From Desulfovibrio sp. (GTDB lineage: Bacteria > Desulfobacterota > Desulfovibrionia > Desulfovibrionales > Desulfovibrionaceae), in assembly GCA_031287575.1 (NCBI GenBank), contig JAITSV010000075.1, forward strand, positions 1-43,869: 43,869 nucleotides of DNA, given 5' to 3'. Each line of letters starts with the position of its first letter. The first letter of the stretch is position 1. Under the pieces are notes generated by a model. It searched no databases and was not told where the DNA came from. It was given only the letters and a program-made list of their open reading frames with translations. Below, piece by piece: positions 9,121-18,475 of this stretch. Made by a program: the position numbers and the translations under genes.

Positions 9121-9190
9121 TGCCGGAACGTTTACCGGACATTCCCGAACATTGCCGGATGCTCCCGGACATTCCCGGATATTTCGGAAC
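9121..9190. repeat. Degenerate 10-bp tandem repeat
   Basis: On the minus strand about five successive units related to TCCGGGAATG (TCCGGGAGCA, TCCGGCAATG, TTCGGGAATG) run head to tail. The 10-bp period differs from the 9-bp tracts elsewhere. Confidence 0.6.
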
Positions 9191-9572
9191 TGGCCGGGCT
9201 GGCTGCCGACGCCCCGGAACAACACACTGGACGAACCCCGGAGATCGGCATGCGCCACACGGGGGACGCGCATGCGGCGCGGGTCCGCAACCTCCCGGTC
9301 CGGGCACGTACCTACCAGAACTCGCACCGAAGGGGAAGCAACGCGCGGCGGCCAAGGCACGGGGGCAGGCGCAGCGGCGGTAACGGGGCGGCATGGGGTG
9401 GTGCACGGCAACCCTGTTGCATGCGCCCGGTCATTTCCTGTACTATGCTTCGGGTCCGTGTTGCCCTCGTGCGCCTGACACGCCAGGCGCACCTGAACAA
9501 TCTGGCATGCCAAGCATCCCTCGCCGGGCTGGGCACACGCCAGATCGTCCGGTCGGGGGCACAGCGAATCAT

Positions 9573-9660
9573 GCCAGTTCTGCCCAATCAGCCAGTTCAG
9601 CCAGTTCGGCTAGGCTGGCAGAACCAGCCAGACTGGAAGGATCAGCCAGACCAGCAGAAT
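9573..9660. repeat. 9-bp tandem repeat, CTGGCTGAA-type unit
   Basis: Repeated CCAGTTCAG/CCAGNCAG motifs upstream of the HDOD gene. The period of 9 keeps all three frames open on the minus strand. Confidence 0.6.
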
Positions 9661-9757
9661 CTGTCGGACCATACCGGACCACGCCGGGCCACAGCAGCCC
9701 GGCACACAGGCCGCGAGCCGTTGCGGGCATCTGCCCGCAACCCCCGCACGGAGCCTC

Positions 9758-10984
9758 ATGACACGGATCAGCATCACAGACCTGAAGCCAGGCATGCGCG
9801 TGGCCGACGACATCCGCGACGGCAACGGACGCCTGCTGTTCAAGTGCGGCGACGTGCTCTCGCCCGCGGGCCTGCGCATCCTCAAGATATGGGGCGTCAC
9901 CGAGGCCGCCGTCATCGGCGAAGAGGACAACGAAGGAGGCATGCCGCCCACGGTGGCCGCCCGCTTCGACGAGGCCATGGAGCGCACCCGCGCCCACTTC
10001 GCCCTGCACGAACCGTCCAACCAGCACGTGGCCGCGCTGATGCGTCACTGTGCCATGCGCCTTGCCGCCACGCCCACGCCATGGCCCATCGCCCCCGGCG
10101 AGACCCACAGCCCGATGCGGCCAGACCCGGCCCCCCGCCCGGTGGCGCTGGAATCGGTCCTGCGCGAGGACATGCGCTTCGGCACCCTGCCCAGCGTGTT
10201 CCACCGCCTGGTCGAGGTGGTCAACGACCCGCGCAGTTCCGCCGCCGACGCGGCAGAAATCATTTCCAAGGACACCGACCTTTCCGCGCGGCTCCTGCGC
10301 ATTGCCAACAGTGCCTACTACGGGCTGCGGTCGCGCATAGAAACCATCACCCGAGCCGTATCCATCATCGGCACCAACCAGCTGGTCTCGCTGGCCATGG
10401 GGGTCAGCGTGGTGACGGCCTTCCGGGGGGTGCCGCAGGACCTCGTGGACATGCGCGCCTTCTGGACGCACTCCATCGCCTGCGGCGTGGCCGCGCGCAT
10501 CCTGGCCGGGCTGCACCGCATGAGCAACAGCGAGCGGTTCTTCGTGGCCGGGCTGCTGCACGATCTGGGTCGGCTGGCCATCTACGGGCAGCTGCCCGAC
10601 CACGGGCGTCTGCTGCTGGCGGAGGCCCGGGCGCGTGGCACCACGGTGCGCTCGCTGGAACGCGACATCGTCGGCTTCACCCATGACGAAATGGGCGGGG
10701 CCATCCTGCGGCAATGGAAATGCCCGGTCTCGCTGGAACGCAACGTCCAGCGGCACCACACCCCCGAAAGCTCCAGCGGCAGCTGCGAACCGGCCATCAT
10801 GGCCGTGGCCGACCTTCTGGCCAACGCCCTGGGCTACGGCACCAGCGGCGAAGTGCTGGTGCCGCCCCTGACGGAAGAGGGCTGGGCCGCCCTGGCCCTG
10901 CCCCCCGGCGCGGTGGTGCAGACGGCCAACCAGATGGAATATCAGGTGCTGGAAATAATCAGGTTCCTGGAAACGCATGACTAG
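9758..10984 (+). CDS. HDOD domain signalling protein
   Basis: 408-aa cytosolic protein. Residues 1-60 form a small N-terminal module (ITDLKPGMRVADDIRD...LLFKCGDVL) like those preceding HD-type domains. The HDOD domain spans about 140-345, with FGTLPSVFHRLVEVV, LSARLLRIANSAYYG and ITRAVSIIG, its most conserved blocks. An HD pair survives in VAGLLHDLGRLAIYG; many HDOD domains lose catalysis, so enzyme activity is doubtful. HDOD proteins act in signal transduction and stress regulation (family knowledge). ATG 9758 has GGAG five bases upstream. The stop overlaps the next start by 8 bases, so the two are co-translated. Confidence 0.9.
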   Translation: MTRISITDLKPGMRVADDIRDGNGRLLFKCGDVLSPAGLRILKIWGVTEAAVIGEEDNEGGMPPTVAARFDEAMERTRAHFALHEPSNQHVAALMRHCAMRLAATPTPWPIAPGETHSPMRPDPAPRPVALESVLREDMRFGTLPSVFHRLVEVVNDPRSSAADAAEIISKDTDLSARLLRIANSAYYGLRSRIETITRAVSIIGTNQLVSLAMGVSVVTAFRGVPQDLVDMRAFWTHSIACGVAARILAGLHRMSNSERFFVAGLLHDLGRLAIYGQLPDHGRLLLAEARARGTTVRSLERDIVGFTHDEMGGAILRQWKCPVSLERNVQRHHTPESSSGSCEPAIMAVADLLANALGYGTSGEVLVPPLTEEGWAALALPPGAVVQTANQMEYQVLEIIRFLETHD

Positions 10985-11888
10985 CAACGATCCCACCTTC
11001 GGCAGCGCGGGCCTGCACGCCCGGCTGCGCCACCTGGAAGACCAGGCCCGGTTCACGCTCGACGTACTGGACATGGCCTTCAACCTCGGCGACTTCCAGA
11101 CCTGCATCAACCGGCTGGAAGAACCCTCCGCCCTGCTGGACGAGGCCGTGGCGCGCATCGGCGAACTGGTGCAGTTCTCGGTGACGGCGTTCTATCTGGT
11201 GGACGAGCACACCTCGGACTTCGTGCTGGGCCTGTGCCGCCCCAGCGAGGAAGGCCCGGCCATCGAACGCGAGGTGGAACGACTCATCGAGACCGGGGTG
11301 TTCGCCCTGGCCGTACGCGAAAACCGGCCCATCACCGTGTATTCCTCCGACAACAGCCACCGCCTGGTGCTCAGCGTGCTGGCCACCACCTCGCGCGTGC
11401 GGGGGATGTTCATCGGGGCCATGCCGCGCACCGAAAAGAACCTTTCCGGCATCCTGCTCTCGCTGCTTTCGCTCATTCTCAAGCACTGCGCCAACGCCAT
11501 CGAGAGCTTCGAGCTGTACCGCCTGCTGCGCGAGCACGAACGCCGCCAGCGCGAATTCATCGATACCCTGTCCGTCACGGTGTTCGAAACCGATCCGGCG
11601 GGCGTCCTGCGCTCGCTGAACCGCGCCGCCGCCGCCCAGTTCGGCATCGACCCGGCAGCCCTGCCCCCGGCGGCGGGCCTGCTGGACCTGCTGGCCCCGG
11701 ACGAGCGTCCCCGCATGGCCGCCGCCATTGCCGCGGCGCTGCGCGACGGCCAGCCCGCCTCGCTGGCCTGTACGGCCATGCACGCCTCGGGCGCCACCTT
11801 CCCCGCCGTGCTGCACCTTGCCCCCTGCATGCACGAGGGGCTGTGCATGGGGCTGCGCGGCGTGGTGGGCCGCCATCCGGGGGAATAA
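10977..11888 (+). CDS. GAF-PAS sensor protein without an output domain
   Basis: 303 aa, soluble. Residues 1-50 are helical. A GAF-like domain covers about 50-175 (SVTAFYLVDEHTSDFVLGLC...). A linking helix follows (LYRLLREHERRQREFIDTLS), then a PAS domain at about 195-295 (TVFETDPAGVLRSLNRAAAAQFGID). No kinase, GGDEF or DNA-binding part is present, so it probably passes a signal to a partner. The start overlaps the HDOD gene by 8 bases (10977-10984), which makes the HDOD protein the obvious candidate partner. Ligand not predictable. Confidence 0.85.
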   Translation: MTSNDPTFGSAGLHARLRHLEDQARFTLDVLDMAFNLGDFQTCINRLEEPSALLDEAVARIGELVQFSVTAFYLVDEHTSDFVLGLCRPSEEGPAIEREVERLIETGVFALAVRENRPITVYSSDNSHRLVLSVLATTSRVRGMFIGAMPRTEKNLSGILLSLLSLILKHCANAIESFELYRLLREHERRQREFIDTLSVTVFETDPAGVLRSLNRAAAAQFGIDPAALPPAAGLLDLLAPDERPRMAAAIAAALRDGQPASLACTAMHASGATFPAVLHLAPCMHEGLCMGLRGVVGRHPGE

Positions 11889-12362
11889 CGTTCCACGCGC
11901 CGGAGCGGCAGTCCGCTCCGGCCATCCGGCGCCATGCATCCCGTGCGGTCCCCATGTTCCTTGGAGCCCAGGCGACCAGGCATGTGAGCGCGCAGGCCAC
12001 GCGGGCTGTCAGGACACTCTGGACGCCCCCCACCCATGCCCACCCGTCTCATCCCCGGACTGTGCCCCACCCCCTTGCGGTGGTTACCGCCGCCTGCTAG
12101 TGTTCGCATACTCGATACGTATCCGGCCATGGCCTGTCGCCATGGCGTGTCGGGCCGTGACGTGCCGGTCGTGACGCCTCGGATATCCGGTCACCCCCGT
12201 TCCGTCTGGTTCCACCCGGTTCCGCTCGATTCCGCCGGTTCCGCCCGGTCCCGCCGGTCCCGCCGGTCCCGCCGGTCCTGTCTGGCCCCGTCCCGCCCGG
12301 CCAATCCGCCACCCATCCCAACCCGGTCCTGCGTACGCCCCGCCGTACTTTCGGAACGTGCC
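11889..12362. other. 474-bp gap with a 9-bp repeat tract
   Basis: Contains a tandem tract at about 12199-12300 (unit GGTCCCGCC) close to the start of the HD-GYP gene. The upstream part shows no gene, hairpin or promoter that I can support. Whether the HD-GYP gene is co-transcribed with the HDOD/GAF-PAS pair is open. Confidence 0.5.
12199..12300. repeat. 9-bp tandem repeat, GGTCCCGCC-type unit
   Basis: Degenerate GGTTCC units pass into at least three exact CGGTCCCGC repeats at about 12246-12280, 60-160 bases before the HD-GYP start. Confidence 0.65.
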
Positions 12363-13454
12363 ATGCCCACTCCTCCCAGCATCCTGGTCATCGACGACGA
12401 CCCGCAGGTCCGCGGCTCGCTGGCCGACTTTCTGTCGGACAGCGGCTACGAGGTATTGCAGGCCGAGGATGGCCGCGCCGGTCTGGATGCCTGGCAGACA
12501 CACCAGCCCGACCTTGTGCTGGTGGACCTGCGCATGCCGGTGCTGGACGGGCTTTCGGTAATCCGGGCCATCACCGCATCGGGCCTGGGCACGCCGGTGA
12601 TCGTGGTTTCCGGCACCGGCGTGCTGCGCGACGCCGTGGCCGCCCTGCGCGAAGGTGCCTGGGACTACCTGACCAAGCCCCTGGAAGACATGGGCGCCCT
12701 GGAACACACCGTGGAACGCTGCCTGGAACGGGCGCGCCTGCTGGCGGAAAACGAGGCCTACCGGGCCGGGCTGGAGGCGCGCATCGCCGAGCGCACCCGT
12801 GAACTGCGCACCGCCTGCGACCAGCTCAGCGGCATGATGGAAGCCACGGTGGATTCGCTGTCGCGGGTCACCAACCTGAAGGACGCCTACACCGGCACCC
12901 ACCAGGCCCGGGTCACCGTGTTGGCCACGGCCATGGCCCGCAGGCTCGGCATGCCCGACGACGAGGTGGAGGCGGTGCGGGTGGCGGGCATGCTGCACGA
13001 CATCGGCAAGCTGTGCATTCCCGCCCAGTACCTGCTCAAACCCACCGTGCTCGATACCCACGAAATGGCCTTCATGCGCCAGCACCCCCAGTTCGGGCAC
13101 GACATCCTGGAACGCATTCCCTTCCCCCATCCCGTGGCGCGCATGGTCTTGCAGCACCACGAGCGGCTGGACGGCTCCGGCTACCCGCACGGCGTCGCGG
13201 GCGATGCCATCCTGCCGGGGGCGCGCATCCTGGGGGTGGCCGACGTGGCCGAGGCCATGTGCTCGCACCGCCCCTACCGCCCCGCCCACTGCCTGGAGGC
13301 GGCCATGGACGAGCTTTCCGCAGGCAGCGGCACCCTGTACGCCGCCGATGTGGTGGACGCCTGCCTGGACCTTTTGCGCGGCAACCACGCCGACCTTCCG
13401 GATGTGGCCGAAGTGCTGCGCCAGTTGCGCAACGGCGACGCCGTGTGCTCGTGA
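12363..13454 (+). CDS. Response regulator with HD-GYP cyclic-di-GMP phosphodiesterase domain
   Basis: 363 aa, RpfG-like architecture. Receiver domain 1-120 with acidic pocket D11-D13, phosphoacceptor D55 (LVLVDLRMP) and the KP signature (YLTKPLED). A coiled coil (LEARIAERTRELRTACDQL) links to the HD-GYP domain at about 165-350. The domain keeps the HD metal pair (MLHDIGKL) and the full HHERLDGSGYPHG block, so it should linearise c-di-GMP. Start at ATG 12363 (MPTPPSILVIDDD); the frame upstream is repeat-derived and rejected. The start has only a weak GGAA ribosome site. A cognate histidine kinase is not in the window. Confidence 0.92.
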   Translation: MPTPPSILVIDDDPQVRGSLADFLSDSGYEVLQAEDGRAGLDAWQTHQPDLVLVDLRMPVLDGLSVIRAITASGLGTPVIVVSGTGVLRDAVAALREGAWDYLTKPLEDMGALEHTVERCLERARLLAENEAYRAGLEARIAERTRELRTACDQLSGMMEATVDSLSRVTNLKDAYTGTHQARVTVLATAMARRLGMPDDEVEAVRVAGMLHDIGKLCIPAQYLLKPTVLDTHEMAFMRQHPQFGHDILERIPFPHPVARMVLQHHERLDGSGYPHGVAGDAILPGARILGVADVAEAMCSHRPYRPAHCLEAAMDELSAGSGTLYAADVVDACLDLLRGNHADLPDVAEVLRQLRNGDAVCS

Positions 13455-13711
13455 GCGCGCGGCCCCGCGTCCGCCCGCCCAGGCCTCACCGATTCCCTGC
13501 GCCCGCCGCCCCCGCCCCCCCCCGTCACCTCCCGTCACCCCCCGTCGGGCCACGGCCAGTCCCACCCGATGTGCGCACCGTGGCCACACCGTGTCCGCAC
13601 CGTGGCCATGCCGTGGCCGCCAACGCAAGACCGGGACCGCCCCCGCAGGGACGATCCCGATCCTCGTTTTCGGCCTGACGCCTCGGTACCAGGCTGACGC
13701 CTTTGGCCCGC

Positions 13712-15745
13712 TCAGGCGTTCTCGCGCTGCATCTGCCCGATGATGGCCTTCAGCTTCTGGGCCTGCGCCGCAAGCTCGCTCACGGCCAGGGCCGACTGGC
13801 GCATGGCGTCGCTGGTCTCGGTGGAGATGCGGTTCACCTCCTCCACGGCCCGGTTGATCTCTTCGGACGCGGCGGACTGCTCTTCGCTGGCGGTGGCGAT
13901 GGAGCGCACCTGATCGGACACGGAATCGGCCAGGGCCACGATGGACGCCAGCGACTGCCCCGCCTCGTGCGCCCTGCCGGTGACGTTTTCCACCTCGCGC
14001 GCCGTCTCGCCCACCTGGGCGATGCTCACCTTGGCCCCCTGCTGGATGCCGCCGATGGCCTCGCCCACTTCCCGGGTGGCGGTCATGGTCTTTTCCGCCA
14101 GCTTGCGCACCTCGTCGGCCACCACGGCAAAGCCGCGCCCGGCATCCCCTGCGCGAGCGGCTTCGATGGCGGCGTTCAGCGCCAGCAGGTTGGTCTGGTC
14201 GGCAATGTCGGAAATCACGCCCAGAATGGCCCCGATGCGCTCTGTGCTCTTGCCCAGGGCGTCCATGTCGCGGTTCAGGGTCTCGGAATGGCGCTGCACC
14301 ACGCCGATGCCGTCGATCATGGCCTCCACGATGCCCGACCCGGCGGAGGCCCTGGTCTTGGCGTCGCCCGCCGTTTCGGACGCAAGGCCCGCGCTGCGGG
14401 CCACCTCGAGCACGGTGGCGTTCATCTCTTCCATGGCCACGGCGGTCTCGCCGGTGCGGCGGCTTTGCAGTTCGGCCCCGCGCGAGGACTGTTCGATCTG
14501 CGCCGAAAGCTCTTCCGACGCGGCGGAGACGATGTCCACGATGCCTTCCAGCTCACGCGCGGCGTGCAGCATGCCCTCGCGCCGGGCCTGCTCGCCGCGA
14601 GCGCGGGCCTCTTCGGCCTCTGCCATGGCCTGCTGGGCCTTCTTCGTTTCTTCCGCCGCAAGGCGGGTCTGCTCCTGGGCCTCGCCGATCTTGTCCTTGA
14701 GCGTGCCCACCATGGACCGCAGGGCGTCGGCCAGTTGGCCCACCTCGTCGCCCGTACGCACGGTAAGCTCGGAATCCAGGTCACCCCCGGCCACGGTCGT
14801 GGCAAAGGCGGTGGTGCGCGCTATGGGCCGCGACAGGGCGCGGGCCAGTAGCCAGGCCACCGCGATCATTACCGGCAGCACGCCAGCCATCACCGCCAGC
14901 GATGAATCGGTCACCCTGTCCTGGGCCGCCAGAATGCTGGCCACCGGCATGCCGATGAACCACATGCCGATGGTCTTGCCATCCATGTCCAGAATGGGCC
15001 AGTAGGCCGTTTCGTATTCGCTGCCCAGAATCTGGTTGCGCGCCAGAAAGGTCTTGCCCGCGTTGAACACCGTCTCCATCACCTTGGGGTTGTCCATGCG
15101 CGTGCCGATGGCCCGCTTGCCGTCGCGCACGATGGTGGTCATGACGCGCGTGTCGCCCTTGAACACGGTAACCTCAAGGCCGGTGAACGACTTCAGGTCG
15201 TCCACGAAGCCCTCGCGCACCAGCGAGGTGCCGATGGCCACCGTGCCCACCACCTTGCCGTCGCGGCGGATGGGCGCGCCCGCGCGCAGGGTGAACGGCA
15301 CCACCGTGCCGGAAATGACTCCCACGGATGCTTCGCCGCGCAAGGCCCGGCGCACGGTATCCTGATCAAGCACCGAATCGCCCGTCTTGTCCGAATGGCC
15401 CCGCGCCAGCACGTTGCCCTTGTCGTCGGTGACGGTCATGAAGTCGGACCCCACGTCACGCATCAGCCGTTTGGCCAGTTCGGACGTGCGCGCGCCGTCG
15501 CCCGCCGCCACGGCGGCCACGAAATCCGAGTGCTGCGCAACCAGTGCCGCTTCTTCCAGAAATTTCGCGGAACGGTCGCCGATGTTGCGCACCACCACGT
15601 CGCGCAACCGGGTTACCGCCTGGGCAGATTCGCCGGCGAAACCGCGTTTCATGAAGTGGTGGGCCGTGCCGAAAATGGCCGCCGCCGTCAGCAGCACGAT
15701 ACAGATGACCATGAGGAGCAGTTTGCGAAGAATCGTCAGCTTCAT
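13712..15745 (-). CDS. Methyl-accepting chemotaxis protein with periplasmic Cache-type sensor
   Basis: 677-aa transmembrane chemoreceptor. TM1 at about 5-27, a periplasmic domain of about 250 residues, TM2 around 285-305 ([20 protein letters not shown]), then HAMP and the signalling domain. The periplasmic part resembles Cache folds: [16 protein letters not shown], then [19 protein letters not shown], then [19 protein letters not shown]. The hairpin tip is the conserved block around [18 protein letters not shown]. Adaptation-helix Glu/Gln pairs are visible ([20 protein letters not shown]). Such receptors sense small organic ligands. Start at ATG 15745 with GAGG six bases upstream. Converges with the HD-GYP gene across a 257-bp gap containing CACCGTGGCC repeats. 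Confidence 0.93.
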   Translation of the reverse strand: MKLTILRKLLLMVICIVLLTAAAIFGTAHHFMKRGFAGESAQAVTRLRDVVVRNIGDRSAKFLEEAALVAQHSDFVAAVAAGDGARTSELAKRLMRDVGSDFMTVTDDKGNVLARGHSDKTGDSVLDQDTVRRALRGEASVGVISGTVVPFTLRAGAPIRRDGKVVGTVAIGTSLVREGFVDDLKSFTGLEVTVFKGDTRVMTTIVRDGKRAIGTRMDNPKVMETVFNAGKTFLARNQILGSEYETAYWPILDMDGKTIGMWFIGMPVASILAAQDRVTDSSLAVMAGVLPVMIAVAWLLARALSRPIARTTAFATTVAGGDLDSELTVRTGDEVGQLADALRSMVGTLKDKIGEAQEQTRLAAEETKKAQQAMAEAEEARARGEQARREGMLHAARELEGIVDIVSAASEELSAQIEQSSRGAELQSRRTGETAVAMEEMNATVLEVARSAGLASETAGDAKTRASAGSGIVEAMIDGIGVVQRHSETLNRDMDALGKSTERIGAILGVISDIADQTNLLALNAAIEAARAGDAGRGFAVVADEVRKLAEKTMTATREVGEAIGGIQQGAKVSIAQVGETAREVENVTGRAHEAGQSLASIVALADSVSDQVRSIATASEEQSAASEEINRAVEEVNRISTETSDAMRQSALAVSELAAQAQKLKAIIGQMQRENA

Positions 15746-15957
15746 GCACGCCTCGCACGGTAACAAGGTGAGTGTGTACTTCACATATCGGACAACCACT
15801 CACGAACATTAGGGAACACGTGATCGCCCAATGCTTTTTTGAACCGTGGCACGCGCCTGCCCGGCGGCCTGCCTTTCTTGCCATGTAACAGAGATGACAA
15901 GCCGTTGTCTCGTTCCGGCAACCAAAAGGTCGCGCACGCCGACTGTCGCGCCGTGCA

Positions 15958-15990
15958 ATAAAGAAAAACCATGCGCGGAAAAACCGCATG
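15958..15990 (-). terminator. Likely terminator of the sigma-54 activator gene
   Basis: On the minus strand ATGCGG and CCGCGCAT arms surround TTTTT, with a two-base bulge, followed by GGTTTTTCTTTATT. Lies 66 bases after the stop. Confidence 0.55.
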
Positions 15991-16055
15991 CCCAGGCAGC
16001 GCGGGTGGGGGGACATTCGTGGACGTGCAACGGAAAGGGAGGGGGAGGTGCCCGG

Positions 16056-17924
16056 TCAGTTGCCGGTGCGCAGCGAAATGGAATGCTTCTGCAACAGTTC
16101 GTACAGCCGGGCGCGGGAAAGGCCGGAAAGGGCGATGGCCGAGGCTATCTCGCCCCGGCTGCGGCGGATGAGCTCCATGAGGTAGGCGGACTCCATGCGG
16201 TCCATGGTCACTTCACGCGCGGAACGGAACGAGGGGAACACCTCGTTGGCGAAGCCGAACCGTTCCCGCTCCACGGGCGGCGGGCAGGCATCCAACGAGG
16301 GTTCGGACATGGCGCCGGGGTCCCCGTGCCGGTCGGCAACGGCCATGGCGAATGAACCGCCAATGCCCGAATGAATTGCCGAGCCCGGCATCCCCGCTCC
16401 CCCCGTCGGGGCAGCGCCGCCCGGCAGGCCAGACAGACCAGACGGACCAGACAGACCAGACGGACCAGACAGACCAGACGGACCAGGCGGGCCAGACAGA
16501 CCAGACGGACCAGGCGGGCCAGAGGGACCAGGCGGGCCAAGCCCGCCAGAAGGGTCATACGCGCCAGTCAGGCCGAAATATCCAGGCAGACCGGACGGAC
16601 CGGACTCCACCTCGTGGCCGCGGCCGTTGTCTCCGGCCCCGGTCCCCGTATCCGCCGCACCCGGCATCGAAGACATCACCGCACCCGTCCCCGCATGGAA
16701 CAGGGGCGGGTGCATCTCTTCCTCGTGTTCGCGCGCGGGGGCATGGTCGCGCCGGGCGCGCATGACGTGGCCGCGTATCTCCACCGGCAGATGCTGGGGG
16801 TACAGCCGCTGCTCGGCAAAGGCCGCCTGCACCGAGTAGTGCAGGGCGTTGATCAGGTCGCGTACGTTGCCCGGCCAGTGGTAGAGCTGCACCGCATCCA
16901 CGAAGTCGGGCGACATCTGCTTGGCGGCCAGGCGGTGCTGGCGGCAGATGCGGTCCACGTAGTGCCGGGCCAGGGGCTCTATGTCGTCGCGCCGCTCGCG
17001 CAGGGGGGGCAACTGGATGATGCGGGTTTTCAGGCGGTGGTACAGGTCCTTGCGGAAGGCCCCGCGCCGCACCATGTCCTCGATGTCGCAGTTGGTGGCG
17101 GCCACCAGGCGGAAATCGCTGCGCACCTCGTTGCGGGCGCTGATGGGACGAAAGGTGCGTTCCTGCAACACCCGCAGCAGCGACTTCTGCACCGAAAGAT
17201 CCAGGTCGCCGATTTCGTCCAGAAAGATGGTGCCCCCGTCGGCCTGCTTGAACAAGCCGTCGCGCGCTACTTCGGCCCCGGTGAACGATCCGCGCTCGTG
17301 CCCGAACAGGATGCTTTCGGCCAGGGTGCTCGGCAGGTTGGTGCAGTCCACCACGATGAAGCCGCGCCCGGCACGCTCGCTGTTCTCGTGCACGGCCCGC
17401 GCGAACAGTTCCTTGCCGGTGCCCGTTTCGCCCAGGATCAGCACGTTGGTGTCGGTGCGGGCGGCCACGCCCAGCGAGTGCAGGCAACGCTCCAGCGGCA
17501 GGCTGGTGCCGATGATGTCGCCACGTTTGATGTTGGCCTGACCGATCAGGGCCACCTTGGCGGCGTGGTGGTACAGGCAGCGCTCCAGCACCTGGCGCAC
17601 GGAGGATTCGGGGATGGGGTGCAGCAGCACGTCCCAGGCCCCGGCGCGGATGGCGTCCTCCGCCCGGTTGCCCGTGCGCTGGGCCGTAAGGGCCAGCACC
17701 TCGGGCTGGCCGCGCATGGCGGACAGTTCCGACAGGCAGGCCATGCCCTCCGGGCCGGGCGTATCCACGTCCAGCAACACCACGTCACACGCGCGGCGGC
17801 GCCCGCTGGCCATGGCCTCCTCGCAGGTGGAGACCACGCGGCACGCATGCCCGGCGACAGTAATGGCGGGCACAAGGTATTCCCTGTACCGCCGCGTGGG
17901 ATCAATCACCAGAATGTCTGCCAT
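16056..17924 (-). CDS. Sigma-54-dependent transcriptional activator with collagen-like linker
   Basis: 622 aa. Receiver-like domain 1-115, AAA+ domain about 137-375, linker about 385-560, Fis-type helix-turn-helix 575-615. Walker A GETGTGKE (165-172), sigma-54 contact loop GSFTGA (212-217, usually GAFTGA), Walker B GGTIFLDEIGD (230-240), arginine-finger region LYHRL, and GNVRDL. The receiver is degenerate: one acidic residue remains near position 8 (VIDP), D52/D54 could be phosphorylated, but the KP lysine is replaced (LLHP). The linker contains about 45 residues of Gly-X-Y repeats (459-503) coded by a 9-bp tandem repeat. Start at ATG 17924 with AAGGGGA upstream; an earlier GTG at 17993 is less likely. 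Divergent from the RHH-PilZ gene. Confidence 0.93.
   Translation of the reverse strand: MADILVIDPTRRYREYLVPAITVAGHACRVVSTCEEAMASGRRRACDVVLLDVDTPGPEGMACLSELSAMRGQPEVLALTAQRTGNRAEDAIRAGAWDVLLHPIPESSVRQVLERCLYHHAAKVALIGQANIKRGDIIGTSLPLERCLHSLGVAARTDTNVLILGETGTGKELFARAVHENSERAGRGFIVVDCTNLPSTLAESILFGHERGSFTGAEVARDGLFKQADGGTIFLDEIGDLDLSVQKSLLRVLQERTFRPISARNEVRSDFRLVAATNCDIEDMVRRGAFRKDLYHRLKTRIIQLPPLRERRDDIEPLARHYVDRICRQHRLAAKQMSPDFVDAVQLYHWPGNVRDLINALHYSVQAAFAEQRLYPQHLPVEIRGHVMRARRDHAPAREHEEEMHPPLFHAGTGAVMSSMPGAADTGTGAGDNGRGHEVESGPSGLPGYFGLTGAYDPSGGLGPPGPSGPPGPSGLSGPPGPSGLSGPSGLSGPSGLSGLPGGAAPTGGAGMPGSAIHSGIGGSFAMAVADRHGDPGAMSEPSLDACPPPVERERFGFANEVFPSFRSAREVTMDRMESAYLMELIRRSRGEIASAIALSGLSRARLYELLQKHSISLRTGN
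16422..16550. repeat. In-frame 9-bp tandem repeat (GGTCCGTCT / GGTCTGTCT units)
   Basis: About 14 units inside the sigma-54 activator gene. On the coding strand they read Gly-Pro-Ser, Gly-Leu-Ser and Gly-Pro-Pro. Copy number should be able to change without a frameshift. Confidence 0.85.
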
Positions 17925-18337
17925 GGTCCCCTTCCACCGGCCGTATCCGCCGGCCCCCGCTCGTGCGCTATGCACCGCCTGTCGTGTATCCACGCGTCAT
18001 GACATACTTGGACGCACCCTTACGCAACCAGACGTGCTGCTCCGAAACCCGCAACATCCTGACCGAACGCATCCACCCCGCGGTGATGCGGCGGCACCCG
18101 ATTCCCCCCTCCGGCATCCCGCTGTCCAGAAGTACGAGCCATGCGTCGCGCACCTGTCCATATGTTATGCCACAGCATTATATTTTCTGAAAGGGGGGTA
18201 GATTTATGCCCTGCTGCATCACGCAGGTTCCTGTACCCCGTTTTGCCCTCCGCACCGGCCCTGCTGTCCACATTCTCCGGACGCGGACCGGCCCGACCGG
18301 ACCGTTTCCGGGTCTGCCCCGACCGGAAAAGCATCAC

Positions 18338-18380
18338 GAGAAAAACATATAATATAATAATATAATTATATTATTTTAAA
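18338..18380. promoter_or_regulatory. AT-rich island with 20-base perfect palindrome
   Basis: Nearly pure A/T over about 40 bases in a GC-rich genome. Bases 18356-18375 read AATAATATAATTATATTATT, which equals its own reverse complement. About 100 bases upstream of the RHH-PilZ start. Could be an operator, an UP element or a target of a nucleoid protein. Confidence 0.6.
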
Positions 18381-18403
18381 AAATACCACAATTTGCCACA
18401 CCG

Positions 18404-18420
18404 CTGGCACGAACTTTTCA
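18404..18420 (+). promoter_or_regulatory. Sigma-54-like promoter element, imperfect
   Basis: CTGGCACG matches the -24 element exactly. The -12 element reads TTTCA instead of TTGCA, so the expected GC doublet is TC. It sits 55 bases before the RHH-PilZ start and opposite a divergent sigma-54 activator gene, which raises its plausibility. Confidence 0.35.
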
Positions 18421-18475
18421 TGTCTTGTCGTCAAGCGTCATTGTCTGCCTTTTGTGGACAACCTGGAGAGCCGCC

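Larger units (their letters stand above)
9007..9757. other. 751-bp intergenic region with two repeat tracts, no convincing gene
   Basis: Separates the divergent cvpA and HDOD genes. It holds a 10-bp tandem tract (about 9121-9190, unit TCCGGGAATG on the minus strand) and a 9-bp tract (about 9573-9660, unit CTGGCTGAA on the minus strand). Open frames across it are translations of these repeats with no ribosome sites. No clear promoter was found for either gene. Confidence 0.6.
17925..18475. other. Divergent regulatory region between sigma-54 activator and RHH-PilZ genes
   Basis: 551 bp without a convincing gene. It contains an AT-only island with a 20-base palindrome (18356-18375) and a near-consensus sigma-54 -24 element at 18405. 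A second AT-richer stretch, about 18165-18190, includes ATTATATTTT. The length and AT islands in a GC-rich context suggest a shared regulatory region. Confidence 0.6.

Noticed and set aside
9007-9513. Long upstream extension of CvpA
   Set aside because: Composed of repeat translation (NIRECPGASGNVRECP). ATG 9006 has an AAGGA site and begins directly with the membrane segment.
12036-12362. N-terminal extension of the HD-GYP gene
   Set aside because: Reads through the GGTCCCGCC repeat (RSRRSRRSRRS), with no ribosome site. The receiver domain starts right after ATG 12363.
16422-16550. CRISPR array
   Set aside because: The period is 9 bases with no spacers, and it lies in frame inside a gene. 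No cas gene is nearby.
18141-18365. 74-aa open frame before the AT-rich island
   Set aside because: No ribosome site, no conserved features, and it ends inside the palindromic region.
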